64,000 bases of DNA from Margaritifera margaritifera (GCA_029931535.1 JAQPZY010001098.1:1020001-1084000); one strand, 5' to 3'. Positions 12,730 to 26,007 are shown, numbered from the stretch's first letter. Translations and numbers: made by a program. The notes: generated from the letters alone by a model not told the origin.

Positions 12730-13039
12730 GCGAGCGTTCACTTAAGATGCACCGTAACAACTAGCGCCGTACAACCTTGCTCCTTTTATTAATTTTTTTC
12801 TTGTGTCATTTTTACAAATATCCACAAGCAAACATCATGTAGATTCTGCAAAGTAATTACGTTTGGGTGTTTTCTTTTTGTCGTGTTTACGTAGTCGTCC
12901 GATCTAGCTTTGTGCCCTTGAGAAAGGAACGGGTAGATCCTTAAAGGACTTGGGCTGATTTTACATCAGTTTTGCACTGTCGTTTGTCAGTATTTGTTTC
13001 AAATATTTAATTTTTCCTAGCCAACAGTGCAATTCTGAA

Positions 13040-13113
<74 letters not shown>
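12730..13113 (+). repeat. About 0.4-kb dispersed repeat ending in (TA)n, copy 1
   Basis: It is collinear with 36952-37357. Both start gcgagcgtt, share acttaagatgca, tgtagattctg, caagtaatta and agctttgtgcc, and end in a long TA tract (13042-13113 here). The common 3' microsatellite suggests a mobile repeat with a microsatellite tail. It has no coding sequence. Confidence 0.8.
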
Positions 13114-13116
<3 letters not shown>

Positions 13117-13151
13117 ATACCTGTACAATTATGATCTTTTACTTGTACACC

Positions 13152-13955
13152 GTGACTGATATTTTTTCAGCGGAAAAAGTCACACATTTTAAGTCAAAAG
13201 ACTTTAAATACACCTAAAGGAGGGCATACAGTATGCTTGTCATCGTAAGGTTATCGTAATGATGAATGGTGTATTTTCCCGTTGTGTATCTTTGATCCTT
13301 TCAAATGAATCGCTTTTCGGAGGGCCATTAGAGAAGATTTACATCGTTTGACACTAGTTGTCTGTTACAGGTCATTTAATACCATTAAGAACTTATAAAA
13401 ATCAAAGTTTCTTATTTATTGCATTAGGAAAGGATCAAATAATCCGTAGATGACCTTTGACCTGTGGTTTTTGCTGTGTTACTATAAACTTCATACTGTA
13501 TCATAACTAAGAAAACAACCAGACAAATGGTTGAAGAAGAAACAGTGACTGATATTTTTTCAGCGCAAAAGTCACACATTTTAAGTCAAAAGACTTCAAA
13601 TATACATAAAGGAGGGCATACGGTACGCTTGTCATCGTAAGGTTATCGTAATGATGAATGGTGTATTTTCGCGTTGTGTATCTTTGATCCTTTCAAATGA
13701 ATCACTTTTCTGAGGGCCGTTGTACGGTTCTTTGTCAAAGAGACGATACTTTACATCGTTTGACACTAGCTGTCTATTACAGGTCATTTAATACCATTAA
13801 AAACTTATAAAAGTCAGTTTCTTATTTATTGCATTAGGAACGGATCATATAATCCGTAGATGACCTTTGACCTGTGGTTTTTGCTGTGTTACATATAAAC
13901 TTCATTCTTTATCATAACTAAAAAAAACAACCAGACAAATGGTCGAAGAAGAAAA
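13152..13955. repeat. Tandem duplication, two units of about 0.4 kb
   Basis: Unit 1 (13152-13544) and unit 2 (13545-13955) both begin gtgactgatattttttcagc and end at acaaccagacaaatggt followed by gaagaagaa. They are collinear and over 90% identical by eye. Unit 2 has an extra stretch near 13720-13748. A young local duplication. Confidence 0.92.
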
Positions 13956-15374
13956 AAAAAAAAATGGTTTGCAGCAAGTTATCATATGATAGCACTAGAA
14001 ATTATGCAGTACGGAGGTGGAGGTTGGGGTTGCGGTGTGAAACACAGACGAAATAAGATGGGCTAGCGCACACTTACATGTACAATATACGACGACAGCA
14101 GACGATCGACATGTCAGATATTTTGCTTACAGTTTGACCGAAATAAAACAGATAAAAGCATACGACGAACATTGATGATCCAAGACAGGTTTGATTATCA
14201 CAGACGGTTGTACACAGTTGGATTTCACGGGAGATGTGAAAAATGAAATAGAGAGAGTCAACATTTCAGCCAAGGTTATGTGTTTGCCTTAAAGTGGAGT
14301 CTGAGTTTGATGTTGATGAATATGACTTTGATGGTGAATATGATTACATGCACTTGTCAGTATTACTCATAATCATTTCACGTAATCGTATTCAAGTGAG
14401 ATCAATAATTGATAAATTAATACTTTTTCCAGAAAATTGCCACTTGCTAAAATATTAGTTTCAAACAAATTTTCCATTTTTCCATGAAGGAGAGACAGTT
14501 TAAATTGAGTTGATACAACCACACCATTTCAGCTTCAAGGGGTGTTACCCCCTTCCCCAACACACATTACCCACTACCAGGGGCGTTGCCCCCTGGACCT
14601 CGAGCGGGAGACAAGGCCCCCCGCAACCCCCGGCTAAGTTTCCAATTTAGTCTGCAACTTTTCCAAGTTAGCCTACCACTTTGTTTCTTAGTGAAATCCC
14701 TAGACTAATTCACGTGATTTCAACCAGAAGACTGGAAATAGGACTCCAGCCAACATTTAAAAGTCAATAGATACATGATGTCTGCCGCATCTCTGTTATT
14801 CATACCTATTTACTTACAGCTGTCTTTTATTTTATTATAAGTCTACACTAAACGTAGACATTATCTTTGTCGTATCTTTCACCATAAAAATTCTCCACAA
14901 TAGTTTGCCACGACCATTGTGAAAAAAAGATCTCTCGATAAGTTTATCATTGTGGAGGGCTGGCCTGTCACATAACAATTCCGCTAAATATATCTCAGAA
15001 TACACTGAAAATAAATCAGACTTTCCTAGCAAAGACAAAATCTAACTTGACACGTAAGAAATTTAAAACTATCTTCCAAAGCTGGAAGAAACACACTAAG
15101 TTTTCTTAGTAAATGTATATGACTACGTTTTACCCATTTAGTTTTCAAACCTAATGTGTCATATCAATCCTACAGTGCAAATTAATCATAGCTATCTATA
15201 AAAAAATTGGTACGGCACATTTTGTTTTCAAAACCAAAACAGTTCAAGCCTGGAAAATATGTGATAAATCATTTATACATGTCGATATCGCTTCTTATGT
15301 AACTAGAAATGAGACTAAGATGTCACATTTTAAGCCAATCCAAAATCTGCCGGTGTCTTTTTCTAATTTGTACC
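13956..15374. other. Anonymous DNA with a GC-rich hairpin
   Basis: No gene supported. A GC-rich patch at 14543-14635 contains the palindrome ccaggggc-gtt-gccccctgg at 14577-14597. It is out of keeping with its surroundings and is probably a fragment of a transposon end. Confidence 0.5.
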
Positions 15375-15529
15375 CATAGCTACTCTTTAAAGCTGCATTA
15401 CCTCTCATAGCTACTCTTTGGATCTGTATTACCTCCCATAGCTACTCTTTAAATCTCTATGACCTCCATTAGCCACTCTTTAAAGCTGCACTACCTCCAA
15501 ACGCTACTCTTTAAATCTGCATTACCTCC
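15375..15529. repeat. 31-bp minisatellite, 5 units
   Basis: Five diverged units of catagctactctttaaag type followed by ctgcattacctc, at a 31-bp step. Confidence 0.9.
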
Positions 15530-15705
15530 CAAAACCAAATTTAAATAATGTGACGAATGTCTTCTTTCTAGCGCCTAATTATTAACAATGATTTATCACC
15601 ACCGAACGCGACACAAATAATCCTGTTGTAGTCAGCTTACCTTGAGCTTGAAAAATACTGTTGATTTCTTTTTTAGCTGATATCTCTGCTCGTTAGAATT
15701 TTTCT

Positions 15706-15938
15706 GGGGTACCATCAATGATGGGGTGGATATTTTCATGGGGTACCATCAATGATGGGGTGGATATTTTCATGTGGTACCATCAATGATGGGGTGGATA
15801 TTTTCATGGGGTACCATCAATGATGGGGTGGATATTTTCATGGGGTACCATCAATGATGGGGTGGATATTTTCATGGGGTACCATCAATGATGGGGTGGA
15901 TATTTTCATGTGGTACCATCAATGATGGGGTGGAATGC
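15706..15938. repeat. 34-bp minisatellite, 7 units
   Basis: Units starting ggggtaccatcaatgatggg recur every 34 bp from 15706. Units 3 and 7 share tggtacc instead of gggtacc, so the seven units look like a four-plus-three pattern with higher-order copying. Confidence 0.95.
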
Positions 15939-17083
15939 TACTCTTCAACTGACCTATTAAGGTTAAACGTTTCTTCAAAGGTCATTTTAGTGCAAAAGTC
16001 CGTTATTTAAGCCCTATATAACTATTAGTAGCTCATTAATTGGCTAATTAGTTTAAGATTATCAAGACTTGAATCACAGTGGCCGAGGAACACTTTTATC
16101 ATGTTTAGATATCATTTAATGAGGCTTAATAATACCTTCTTATTGGCAGAAGATGATAACTACTGAATAGATACAAGTCAGAATTATTGAAAATTATGGA
16201 TTTGAGAGATATGCATTATTAATCTCTATCTTAAATCTAATATTGCAATGCAAACTCTTTGAATTTAGTTTGGAAGTATGATTGCATCTTAATTATTGAA
16301 ACTCTCGATCTATCGAAGCTACTGTTTGCCACCTCTCCTCCCCCCCCCAAAAAAAAATAATCAAAGAACTGAAAATACTGTGCGAATATATTTACATGTA
16401 CATTACATTTACGTGACTGGCAGAAAACATTAACCACTCATGCGTGTGAAAAAGTATATTATTAATTTATTGCATGCTTCATCAAAGGCAGAAAAGTTAA
16501 CTTGTCGTTCAAGTCATTACAGGGTGTAGATAGATATTTACAGGAGCTAACGAAGAGTCCCGTGATTGGTCAGCCTGCAGATCCCCATATATGGGTACAT
16601 CGATATCACTTCCCCAACATACTACACACAATACTTTAAGAATGCAATGAAACAAAAACCCCAGGGCAATACAAAAGAGGGCCTGTAATTCCTCAACTAC
16701 TCAGATGCAATGGAATTAACATAAAACTTCAACTTACAGGAAAGTCTGTATATCGATATATCCAAGATAAAAGGTAACCAGCAATGAGATATACAGCTAA
16801 ATTTTAATAACTAGGTCCAAACTATCGCAAAGAGTCTGAAAAAAAGCTCGCACAAATCAAATAATTCCATAAAATAAGTATGCAGTCTATATCAGGTAAT
16901 CAGTTCAAAGTCAGCCAGGGACAAATAATGTGTTGGTTAAGTATAAGCTCTTGTGAGAATGAAATCACTGAAAGTAGTGTTAACAACCTATTGTTGTAGT
17001 TAATATTTCTTGAAGACTGAGTGTTTGTTACAAACTATAGTTTTTAAATAGTGCTAAGAGGCACTTTCAGGGCAGTGACATGA
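15939..17083. other. Anonymous AT-rich DNA
   Basis: Nothing recognised. Confidence 0.5.
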
Positions 17084-17815
17084 GAGCAAGATTTAGAGCT
17101 GGTACTATGTGGAGAAAAACGGCAGCAGAGCAAGACGCAGACTTGGTACTATATGGAGAAAAACGACAGCAGAGCAAGATGCAGACTTGGTACTATGTGG
17201 AGAAAAACGACAGCAGAGCAAGATGCAGACATGGTACTATGTGGAGATACACGGCAGCAGAGCAAGGTTCAGACCTGGTATTATTTGAGAAAAAAAAAAA
17301 AAAACAAACAAAAAAAAAAACGTCAGCATAGCAAGATTAAGAGCTGATACTATGTGAAGAAAAAGGGCAGCAGAGCAAGATGCAGACTTGGTATGTGGAG
17401 ATTAATGGCAGCAAAGCAAGATTCACACATGGTAACATGGTATTATGTGGAGATAAACGACAGCAAAGCAAGATTCCTGGTATTATGTGGAGAAAAAGGG
17501 CAGTAGAGCAAGATTCAGAGCTGGTACTATGTGGAGAAACATCAACTCCTGCTGTTTGCATAACTTATTTGACCCTATCTAGCTATCGTGCTAATTATCA
17601 CACGCTATGTAGAGAAAAAGGGCAGCAAAGCAAGATTCATACCCGGTACTATGTGGAGAAATATAAACTTCTGCAGTTTGCATAACTCATTTGATCCATC
17701 TAGCTAGCGTGCTTACTATCACATGATATGTGGAGAAAAACGTCAGCAGAGTAAGATTCAGACCTGTACTATGTGGAGAAAAACGGCAGCAGAGTAAGAT
17801 TCAGACACACAAACT
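17084..17815. repeat. About 44-bp minisatellite with higher-order unit
   Basis: Many irregular units combine agcaagatgcagacttggta, ctatgtggagaaaaac and gacagcag. Twice (about 17540-17605 and 17660-17730) a non-repeat stretch with ctgtttgcataactcat and gatctagctagcgtgct-like sequence is inserted, so a longer compound unit has been duplicated. The ORFs over it reflect the repeat and not a gene. Confidence 0.9.
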
Positions 17816-17907
17816 AGGATCTATGAGATATCAACTAATACATACTTCTGAACAGTCTTAACCTGGGAATAATACACTATGCTTTAAAACTTAGTTTTTA
17901 CCAGTAT

Positions 17908-18128
17908 TACAGTATTTACTAGCGTATAAACCGGGTCCAAATGCAAACAACATAGACCCTGATATGCCGTCGCATAATGTGCCGGCAGATCAGGTTCTAT
18001 GTTGTTTTTTCTACTGATTAGTCCTTACAAACTGCATAGACCCAGATCTGTCGGCGCATTATGCGACGGCAGATCTGGGTCTATGCAGTTTGCAGTTGGT
18101 ATCGGGCTATACGCGAGTATAGATGGTA
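17908..18128 (-). mobile_element. Twin-hairpin MITE, copy 3
   Basis: The reverse of copies 1 and 2: the acaacat hairpin comes first and the actgca hairpin second. The right end is ctatacgcgagtatagatggta. The flanks (about 17860-17907 and 18129-18190) also match, inverted, the flanks of copy 4, so these two copies travelled or were duplicated inside a larger unit. Confidence 0.88.
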
Positions 18129-20399
18129 AGTAAAGTGTAATACCCTTAAAAGACTCGTTTTTACTAGTCTTACTTTGAACTTACCTGAATCGTGCGAAGA
18201 GTAATCATAACTATTATTCACTGCGTCGGGGCATCAACAGACTTATTTCTGGGTGGATAGTAAGACCTAAATCATCAAGCAAAGTTACAGTTTCAATAAC
18301 ATATCAAGCAAAGTTACAGCTTCAATAACAGCTTGTTCACAAACCATATATATATATATATATATATATATTGTAAGCGTGCCAATTTCTGTCGATGTAT
18401 TTCGGTAGAGCACATTAGTTGCCAAATAACAATTAATTAGATTTATGAGGAAAGGTACCGTATTAAATCGTTAGACTGCGGTGGTTTTAATGTCCCTGTT
18501 TGGGGCGAGATTGATTCTTAATTAAGCCTTCATTGTATAACGGTCGGACATAAGGTTAATTTGGGTCTAGGTATCGAAAAGTCAAAGTTAAGAGGATGCA
18601 GAGACTATTTGTAAAGCCAGTTGAAGTTGTTTTATCTTTTGAAATTTTCCAGAATCAGTTATTTAAATAGCGCGAAATCAAGAGGGTTACTCTAACCACG
18701 ATGGGCGTGTATTTATAAAAGGCGGTAGATACGTTTAATCTGATTGGCTACGCTAAATTAGAGGTGTGTTTCCCAGAAGAAATTTCACGTTTTAAATATT
18801 CCACATCGCAAAATTTAATCAGTCCAAGTTCCTGCGAGAGGCTGGAAAAATCTTGACTCCGAGCAGAATAAGACGAAATTCTCTTGTATAAACAATTGTT
18901 CAAGGGACAGGTGTCTGGAAGTTGAGTGACACGATTCTGACGGTAGAAGCGAGCGAGTCTTGAAAGCACAAGGTATTTGCATCAATGTCATGTAATTCGT
19001 TGATACCGATATAATTATTTGCTTGAATTTATTTGTTTAAATTCGTAGATCAATTTTCTTGATATGAGTATAACTATTTGTTTGAGTTCATTTGTCTGAA
19101 TTCGTACAACAATCTTCTTTTTATGAGTTTGACGAATTGTTTGAATTTTGTCGTTTTGTTTGTTATAGGAATCATGTAGTCTAAGAATTTCATACATTAC
19201 TTTATTTAATACAAGTTGTGAGAATCTGTGTGAATTTACATGTCTTAAACGATATGATTTCATGTATGCTAAAGAGTTGAGTGAGTATTCAATGCCACTA
19301 ATGTTGTTAACCATGAAGTAAATTGCATTGATTCGTTTGTATAATTAAGACGTGAACTGAAACTGTTATATCTCGTGTGTTGTTAGAGTGAGTTAGTGAT
19401 GAAATAGCCGTTAGAAAGTACATTAATCTTCTGAAACTAGGTTTGTTTATCGTCTGTCAGGTTTGGCCTGACCAGATGGCCTTGGTATCTGTTTAAATTC
19501 CGATAGGAGAGATATCTGACGTAACGAAAGTGAGGTAATATTCTACTCCCCAGAAGAAATCCGACGGAATTTTTAGGTTGCTTCTTGTTTATTTTAAAGG
19601 GGAAATAGCTCCACCTACCTACCCACCTATCTATCCACATATCCACCTACCTATCTACCTACAAAGCCAACCATCGATGCACGTATAAGTATCAACGTAG
19701 AGGGTAGAGAGAAGAGGCATCCCACACAAAGTTTGATGACCGAAAGATATTGGATAAGAGAGAGAGAGAGAGAGAAGCAAAAAAGGGAGAACATCAACCT
19801 TGACCTGACAGCAACGTCGATTCTGGAGTGACCAGCAATAACAAGGTTATGCAGGCATGCTGGGCAATTGATGTTTTGTAAATATTCTTATAGTGGATGC
19901 AATAGATGTTTTGTAAATATTCTTATAGTGGATGCAAGACCATTTGTAAGTCAAGTAAACTAATACCGTATGCTTTGTCAAATAAACCGCAGATACTTTC
20001 TGTGCTGTAGGGTGTCGTTGACAGAATAGTACGCATCCTTCCAAACCTAAGAGGCAAACCAGCAATTATTCTTCATTAGGCTAAGAGCAGATTTTAAGGA
20101 TTCCATTTTGAATTTATAATATTCAGCATTATCATGGAGGTTTTTGAGGTTCAGAATCAGACTGTAAATTCCATCTTTTTTAGGACCAATGAAAATTTTA
20201 AACATTTTCCTCAATCATTTTATTCTGTAAACGTTTATTCGTGTCATAAATGATGATGAGGACAATAATTTAAATCCCTAAGAGGCAAATCTTGAAATGG
20301 TAATAAAGAAATTTCAATTGTATACCCTTTGACAATACCGAGTATAGTCCTGTGGAAAGAACTATTTTTCTAGTATCATAATTGATCGCAAATTTTTAA
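18129..20399. other. Anonymous DNA with short repeats
   Basis: It includes a 27-bp duplication (atcaagcaaagttacag...) at about 18275-18330, (AT)n at 18347-18371, (GA)n at 19757-19775 and a 37-bp duplication at 19870-19935. No ORF has a recognisable domain. Confidence 0.5.
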
Positions 20400-21745
20400 A
20401 ATCCCAGTTCTGTTGGGCATTGCTTTCTGAATCACTCTTTAGAATATCGCAAGTACTCATAGACTCCACAGGTGTGTTCTGTAGAGGCTGGTGGGCATTG
20501 CTGGCTGGATTACTCTTCAGAATATCGCAAGTACTCATAGACTCCACAGGTGCGTTCTGTAGAGGCTGGTGGGCATTTCTGGCTGGATTACTCTTCAGAA
20601 TATCGCAAGTACTTACAGACTTCACAGGTGTGTTCTTTAGAGACTGGTGGGCATTGCTGGCTGGATTACTCTTCAGAATATCGCAAGTACTCACAGACTC
20701 CACAGGTGTGTTCTGTATAGGCTGGTGGGCATTTCTGGCTGGATTACTCTTCAGAATATCGCAAGTACTCATAGACTCCACAGGTGCGTTCTGTAGAGGC
20801 TCGTGGGTATTGCTGGCTGGATTACTCTTCAGAATATCGCAAGTACTTACAGACTCCACAAGTGTGTTCTGTAGAGGCTGGTGGGCATTGCTGGCTGGAT
20901 TACTCTTCAGAATATCGCAAGTACTTACAGACTCCACAGGTGTGTTCTGTAGAGGCTGGTGGGCATTGCTGGCTGGATTACTCTTCAGAATATCGCAAGT
21001 ACTCATAAACTCCACAGGTGTGTTCTGTAGAGGCTGGTGGGCATTGCTGGCTGGATTACTCTTCAGAATATCGCAAGTACTTACAGACTCCACAATTGTG
21101 TTCTGTAGAGGCTGGTGGGAATTGCTGGCTGGATTACTCTTCAGAATATCGCAAGTACTTAACAGACTCCACAGGTGTGTTCTGTATAGGCTGGTGGGCA
21201 TTGCTGGCTGGATTACTCTTCAGAATATCGCAAGTACTCACAGACTCCACAAGTGTGTTCTGTAGAGGCTGGTGGGCATTGCTGGCTGGATTACTCTTCA
21301 GAATATCGCAAGTACTTACAGACTCCACAATTGTGTTCTGTAGAGGCTGGTGGGCATTGCTGGCTGGATTACTCTTCAGAATATCGCAAGTACTTACAGA
21401 CTCCACAGGTGTGTTCTGTAGAGGCTGGTGGGCATTGCTGGCTGGATTACTCTTCAGAATATCGCAAGTACTTAACAGACTCCACAGGTGTGTTCTGTAT
21501 AGGCTGGTGGGCATTGCTGGCTGGATTACTCTTCAGAATATCGCAAGTACTTAACAGACTCCACAGGTGTGTTCTGTATAGGCTGGTGGGCATTTCTGGC
21601 TGGATTACTCTTCAGAATATCGCAAGTACTTAACAGACTCCACAAGTGTGTTCTGTAGAGACAATTGGGCATTTCTGGCTGGATTACTCTTCAGAATATC
21701 GCAAGTACTTACAGACTCCACAGGTGTGTTCTGTAGAGGTTTTTG
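20400..21745. repeat. 78-bp minisatellite, about 17 units
   Basis: The marker cagaatatcgcaagtact occurs 17 times between about 20440 and 21710. Most units are 78 bp. Units with acttaacagactcc in place of acttacagactcc are 79 bp. Because 78 is a multiple of three, both strands show long periodic ORFs with 26-residue repeats that break wherever a 79-bp unit falls. On the minus strand the repeat continues directly from the decayed ORF at 21746-23214, so it probably arose by expansion of sequence at the 3' part of that gene. Confidence 0.95.
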
Positions 21746-23214
21746 CTGTAAGATGAAATTTGTAATATGATTGCCCTCTCTAGATGTTTGTGCGGTTTTT
21801 GATATAATGTCGTGATGGGTTATATTGTTGACAGTGATCCCACTTGGTACCAGAAAACTGAGCGATACGAGAGCCGACTCTCTGTGTCTGGTTGATTTCT
21901 TCGATTTGTTTCCCTAAATCGTCACCAAAGAGATAGTCATAAACTTTGTTTTTGAGTATTGCATAGTCGCCTGTATTCAGTATTCAAATCAGGCCGAATA
22001 AGAACTGCCTTTGTGGGACAAGTCATTCTGAACTATAGAAAGTAGACAAAATGCCTCTGCATTCCATTCCAGGCACTTGGTACCAATCTTATCATCAAAG
22101 GATCCTGTCTTTAAAGAGTTCATTGTAGCGACAACCAGCACCATTGCAGACATAACCTAATTCTGAACATATTGAAATGTTATGTCTGTAGCTTTTGTAG
22201 TTTTTTGGACCTTGTCCCAAATTTCCTGGTTACATTTAGACACAACCATACTGGTACAGTTACTGGCTTTCTCGTTCTTGTCAGACAGTTGTTTGACTTT
22301 ACCTGCATCGACCTGGAAATGAATGCCAGTAATCATAATGTCAGCAAGCGAGGCGAAAAATGGATGGCCAACCGTGTCGTCTGATTACAAAATGTCGCCA
22401 AATCGACAAGAGCCATGGCTTACTTTGAGTGGATATGGTTGATAAAGAAAGTCCTTTTGGGTTCTATAAAGAGGGCCGCATCCCTGTCGACACAGAACTA
22501 CTTGGTGAGGGCCGTGTTTGTGTCTGCAATTGCAAGACCTAGATACGCAGAATGCCTACATCTCATGCACCGGCAAATTTGTCCGAAACGACGGCACAAT
22601 CCTCACAATCCGATGAAGCTCGTTGCTGCGATTCAAAATTAGAATTGTGCGGGTCGTATTCATCGTCAGAAATATCAGCATACTTCCGGTCTGGTGACGA
22701 AGCCGCTGGCCCACAATCACGCTCAACAGCGGTTGTCGCAGGGAGTTTGTTCTTGCTCTCCGCAACAGATGCAGCTAACTCAGACATTGCCTCTGCCCGC
22801 TGCTTCATAAATGTATGATATTGCTGCAGCTGTTGTTTGAAACCATCGTTGAACTGCACCTCACGTGTAGAATTGGCACTTGTTGACAATGAAGCCACTG
22901 GGGGCTCCATGTTGCTGTTTAAGTATCTCAGTAAGCGACGCGAGATGTAGAGGTCATTGACGCCATTGACTCATTTACATATTAGCTAGCCGAAGACAAT
23001 AGCGGCCCAATAGTGGTCATATTTTCAGGTGGAATAACTTTGAACAAGTCCACTAAAATACTTGTCGTATTTGAAAATGTATTGAGTTGGTTCACCACTG
23101 GTTTTTCCTTGCTGGATTTGAGTTTTTCGCTTTTTCCGTCTTTGCTAGGGTGGGAACTGTGTCAATAGAGTTATATCCGTGGTTTGTCTGTGCCCCTTGA
23201 GAAGACGGCGCCAT
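21746..23214 (-). pseudogene. Decayed ORF, possibly gag-like ORF of a retroelement
   Basis: A minus-strand ATG at 23214 opens a 40-codon frame ending in TGA near 23092. A 115-codon frame runs 22910-22563, with a glutamine-rich helix (FKQQLQQYHTFMKQRAEAMS) and an acidic, serine-rich tail. Further coding-like fragments in changing frames continue to about 21760, including the end FREIIEEINQTQRVGSRIAQ near 21870. The overall style resembles the first ORF of DIRS/Ngaro tyrosine-recombinase retroelements, but no recombinase or RT is seen, so this is a tentative guess. Alternatives are a host pseudogene or another element's gag. Confidence 0.35.
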
Positions 23215-25376
23215 TGTATAACCTCACACGCAGGCGAAGATCAAAAGGCAATCAAAGGTCAAAGGGGATGACGTCAATTCATCCAACCATGAATTTAGCA
23301 CCAATAAAATACTAGAATAGCATGTATATTCCAAGGAAAGTATCATTTCAAAAGAAATCGTGGGTAAATCGAGAAACATCACATAATAAAATCCAACAAC
23401 GGCTCAGGGTTACTCAATACATCACGTGGACTCGTGCACTATCCAATCACGTGAATATACGTCATCTTGTGTAACTCTCAGGGAACTTAGAGCCAATTGG
23501 TACTCAAAATTCGTGGAAGAAAGACAAAGAAGTGTAAAACCGGCGCACAGATTTGTCGAAAACTCAGAAAAAAATTAACACAGCACAGTCTTAAATTGCG
23601 TGGGGGTGTTTTAAATATTATGTTACAGCATTGAGTGCTATGTTTGTCTTTTCAGAAAGAATCTTTCAATAGTGTAAATGTCACTCAAGAATTCTTGACA
23701 TTTTACCCCAATATCAGTATCTGTATATTTTGCTTGGATGACCTGGTGTGTGATATACAAGGACAATATTCAACACTATATTAAATCAAACAATTTCCTT
23801 TAACTGTTAATAAATTTCCCCCTTCATTCAAACAATCAAGAAGCATCTTCTGTTAACTCGCATGACTAAGATACTTATTGCGACGTTTGACTTTGTTCGG
23901 TCATTTGCTCAACTATAATGACTGTGAAACATGCGATAACTCAGACATAACTACATTTTAATTTGTTCAATAGAGTTTAACCTGGTCTGTTTTGACACGT
24001 GCGATTTTTTTTAACTTAGCCGTACTTAAACATCAAAATTGCATGTGTTGCTTGAGTCGAGGTCTATACGTTCTAAAAAAAACAACCTGTAAGCGTTTTG
24101 ATCAAGCGTTTGATCATGTAAGAATAAGGATGATGCATGGTTTGCTGTGGACTCCTGAACCCTCGGGCTCGTTGCTGAAACTCTTGGGAAAGACCCTGGA
24201 CCCTCAGGCTCGAATCCTTTCCTCGTGCTCCGGCAAACTTTTGCACTGAACGGCAAACGTTTGCACAGAGCAAACTGAATTTAATCCCTATAGTATTTCA
24301 GTTATATCAAGATTAACTGCCTTCCGATTTGGGTCAAGCATGTGTAACCCGTCTTTACCCAGTGCTTTTTTACTTGGACTCGAGTGCTTTTGCAATATTT
24401 ATGATTTTAGTCATGGATTCCCTTGTGTAGTAGTATACTTTGGTTATGAATTCTATTTCTTCTTCTTCTTCTTCTTAAAATTAAAACAGATACGTAATAA
24501 TATATCTCTAACACCGTTCGAAAATGACATTACTTGTAGATGTTTAAAGTGTAATGCAGAGAACCTGTTGACCAGAGAGAAAATACATGTATAAGAAATC
24601 TTCTGCTATATATTTGAAAGACAGTGTACGTATTTTATTGATAAGTAAGGTTCAGAGGGAAACTGAACCTTTCACAAGAAGAAGTAGACCATAGAATCTT
24701 AATTGTTAACAAAAGTCACGCAGTGAATTAGGAGTGCTGTGTAAATTGACAGTCTACAGTTTAGGAATTATATTTATTTTGTTCGACACCATCATGTCTA
24801 AACAATGAATTAAAATGACTGCTGATTTAAATATACGAATCTATTGAATGTATTGACTGGATAAAATCACACTTGTTATTATTACCATAAATGAAAATCT
24901 CGAACAAGGCATTTCTAAATAATGAATGAATCTTTTTATGGCCGTTATATCAGTTACACTGTAAAGACATGGCTCTTTCACTTCACGTATTTAGATCAAT
25001 AGTATCTGCCCTGAAGTGCTTTTCAATGCTGGAGGTATAAAATGCTGGAGGCCAATTCGACAAGCGAATGAGACTTTTGATTATAATCTTTGAATGTTCA
25101 ACAATATTTAACTTTGATGATTGCTATTAGAAAACGAGCTCTTGTACTTGCGCAACGATGATTGTAGTCGCAAACACACACAATCGACTGTATCTCAAAA
25201 ATGTGTATTTCTTTTTTTAGAAAACATGCCCAGAACATGATACAACAACGACTGTACGGTTCAAAACATAGACAAAAGATCTAGCTAAATGATAGAGTTC
25301 TGAAAATATATATTTCTGTGTTTAATTTATATTTTATTCATAGTTTCTACTATTGTACCAGACGTATTTCGCAAGT
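23215..25376. other. Anonymous DNA
   Basis: No gene supported. A serine/arginine-type ORF pair at 24026-24273 lies over a short GC-richer patch (ctgaaccctcgggctcgtt and a diverged copy, about 24158-24220) with no recognisable product. Confidence 0.5.
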
Positions 25377-25493
25377 ATATACATACATACATACATACAT
25401 ACATACATACATACATACATACATACATACATACATACATACATACATACATACATACATACATACATACATACATACATACATACATACATA
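25377..25493. repeat. (ACAT)n microsatellite
   Basis: About 29 uninterrupted tetranucleotide units. Confidence 0.97.
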
Positions 25494-25611
25494 ACAATTA
25501 CATCTTTTCCTCCAATCCTATATTCTTCCATTGCAACCACTCTACATCCATCGGAAACCCAAAGAAATAGATACACAGACGGACGAACATATTTTAAACA
25601 CATGTGCAAGG

Positions 25612-25679
<68 letters not shown>
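25612..25679. repeat. (TA)n microsatellite
   Basis: Pure TA, about 66 bp. Confidence 0.97.
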
Positions 25680-25680
<1 letters not shown>

Positions 25681-26007
25681 GCAGATCATGCAATCAATCA
25701 TCATTTCCATGATATATGAGGGAAACTTTCGAGTGCAGAAAGTGTACATCGATTCCATTTATATACTTGAGTGACGAGGAGCAGCATTCGGATCAAAATA
25801 ACTTGCAATTGATTCTTGTACCATATTTTAACTTGGTAGGAACAAGATTGAAACAGTCGTGAAATAATTTCAATGTGATAAGAGGGTTTTCCTCACTGAG
25901 ATACCTACCGCTGCTTTTGAGATAGCACTAAGTCTTGTATGTATGCTATGTAAAGTTGCCATTGTTGTTATTTTTATGAACCAAGGCTAGTTCTTCTTGA
26001 CTGCTGG

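Noticed and set aside
17080..17685. ORFs with repeated Met-Trp-Arg-type units
   Set aside because: They follow the irregular 44-bp minisatellite and change frame at each indel.
18748..19314. Minus-strand ORFs of 73 and 99 codons
   Set aside because: Low-complexity isoleucine/asparagine-rich or domain-free translations with no homologous copy in the window to test coding constraint.
20362..21633. Long ORFs on both strands (up to 281 codons)
   Set aside because: They follow from a 78-bp tandem unit without stops in several frames and break at every 79-bp unit. No known domain is present.
22172..22818. Plus-strand ORFs over 22.2-22.8 kb
   Set aside because: They are antisense to the better-supported minus-strand coding-like stretch and have no domain.
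24026..24273. Overlapping minus-strand ORFs with Arg/Ser-rich sequence
   Set aside because: Three overlapping frames of similar length, no domain and a local imperfect repeat point to non-coding repeat DNA.
25334..25693. ORFs of repeated Thr-Tyr-Ile-His or Met-Tyr-Val-Cys
   Set aside because: They are translations of the (ACAT)n and (TA)n microsatellites.
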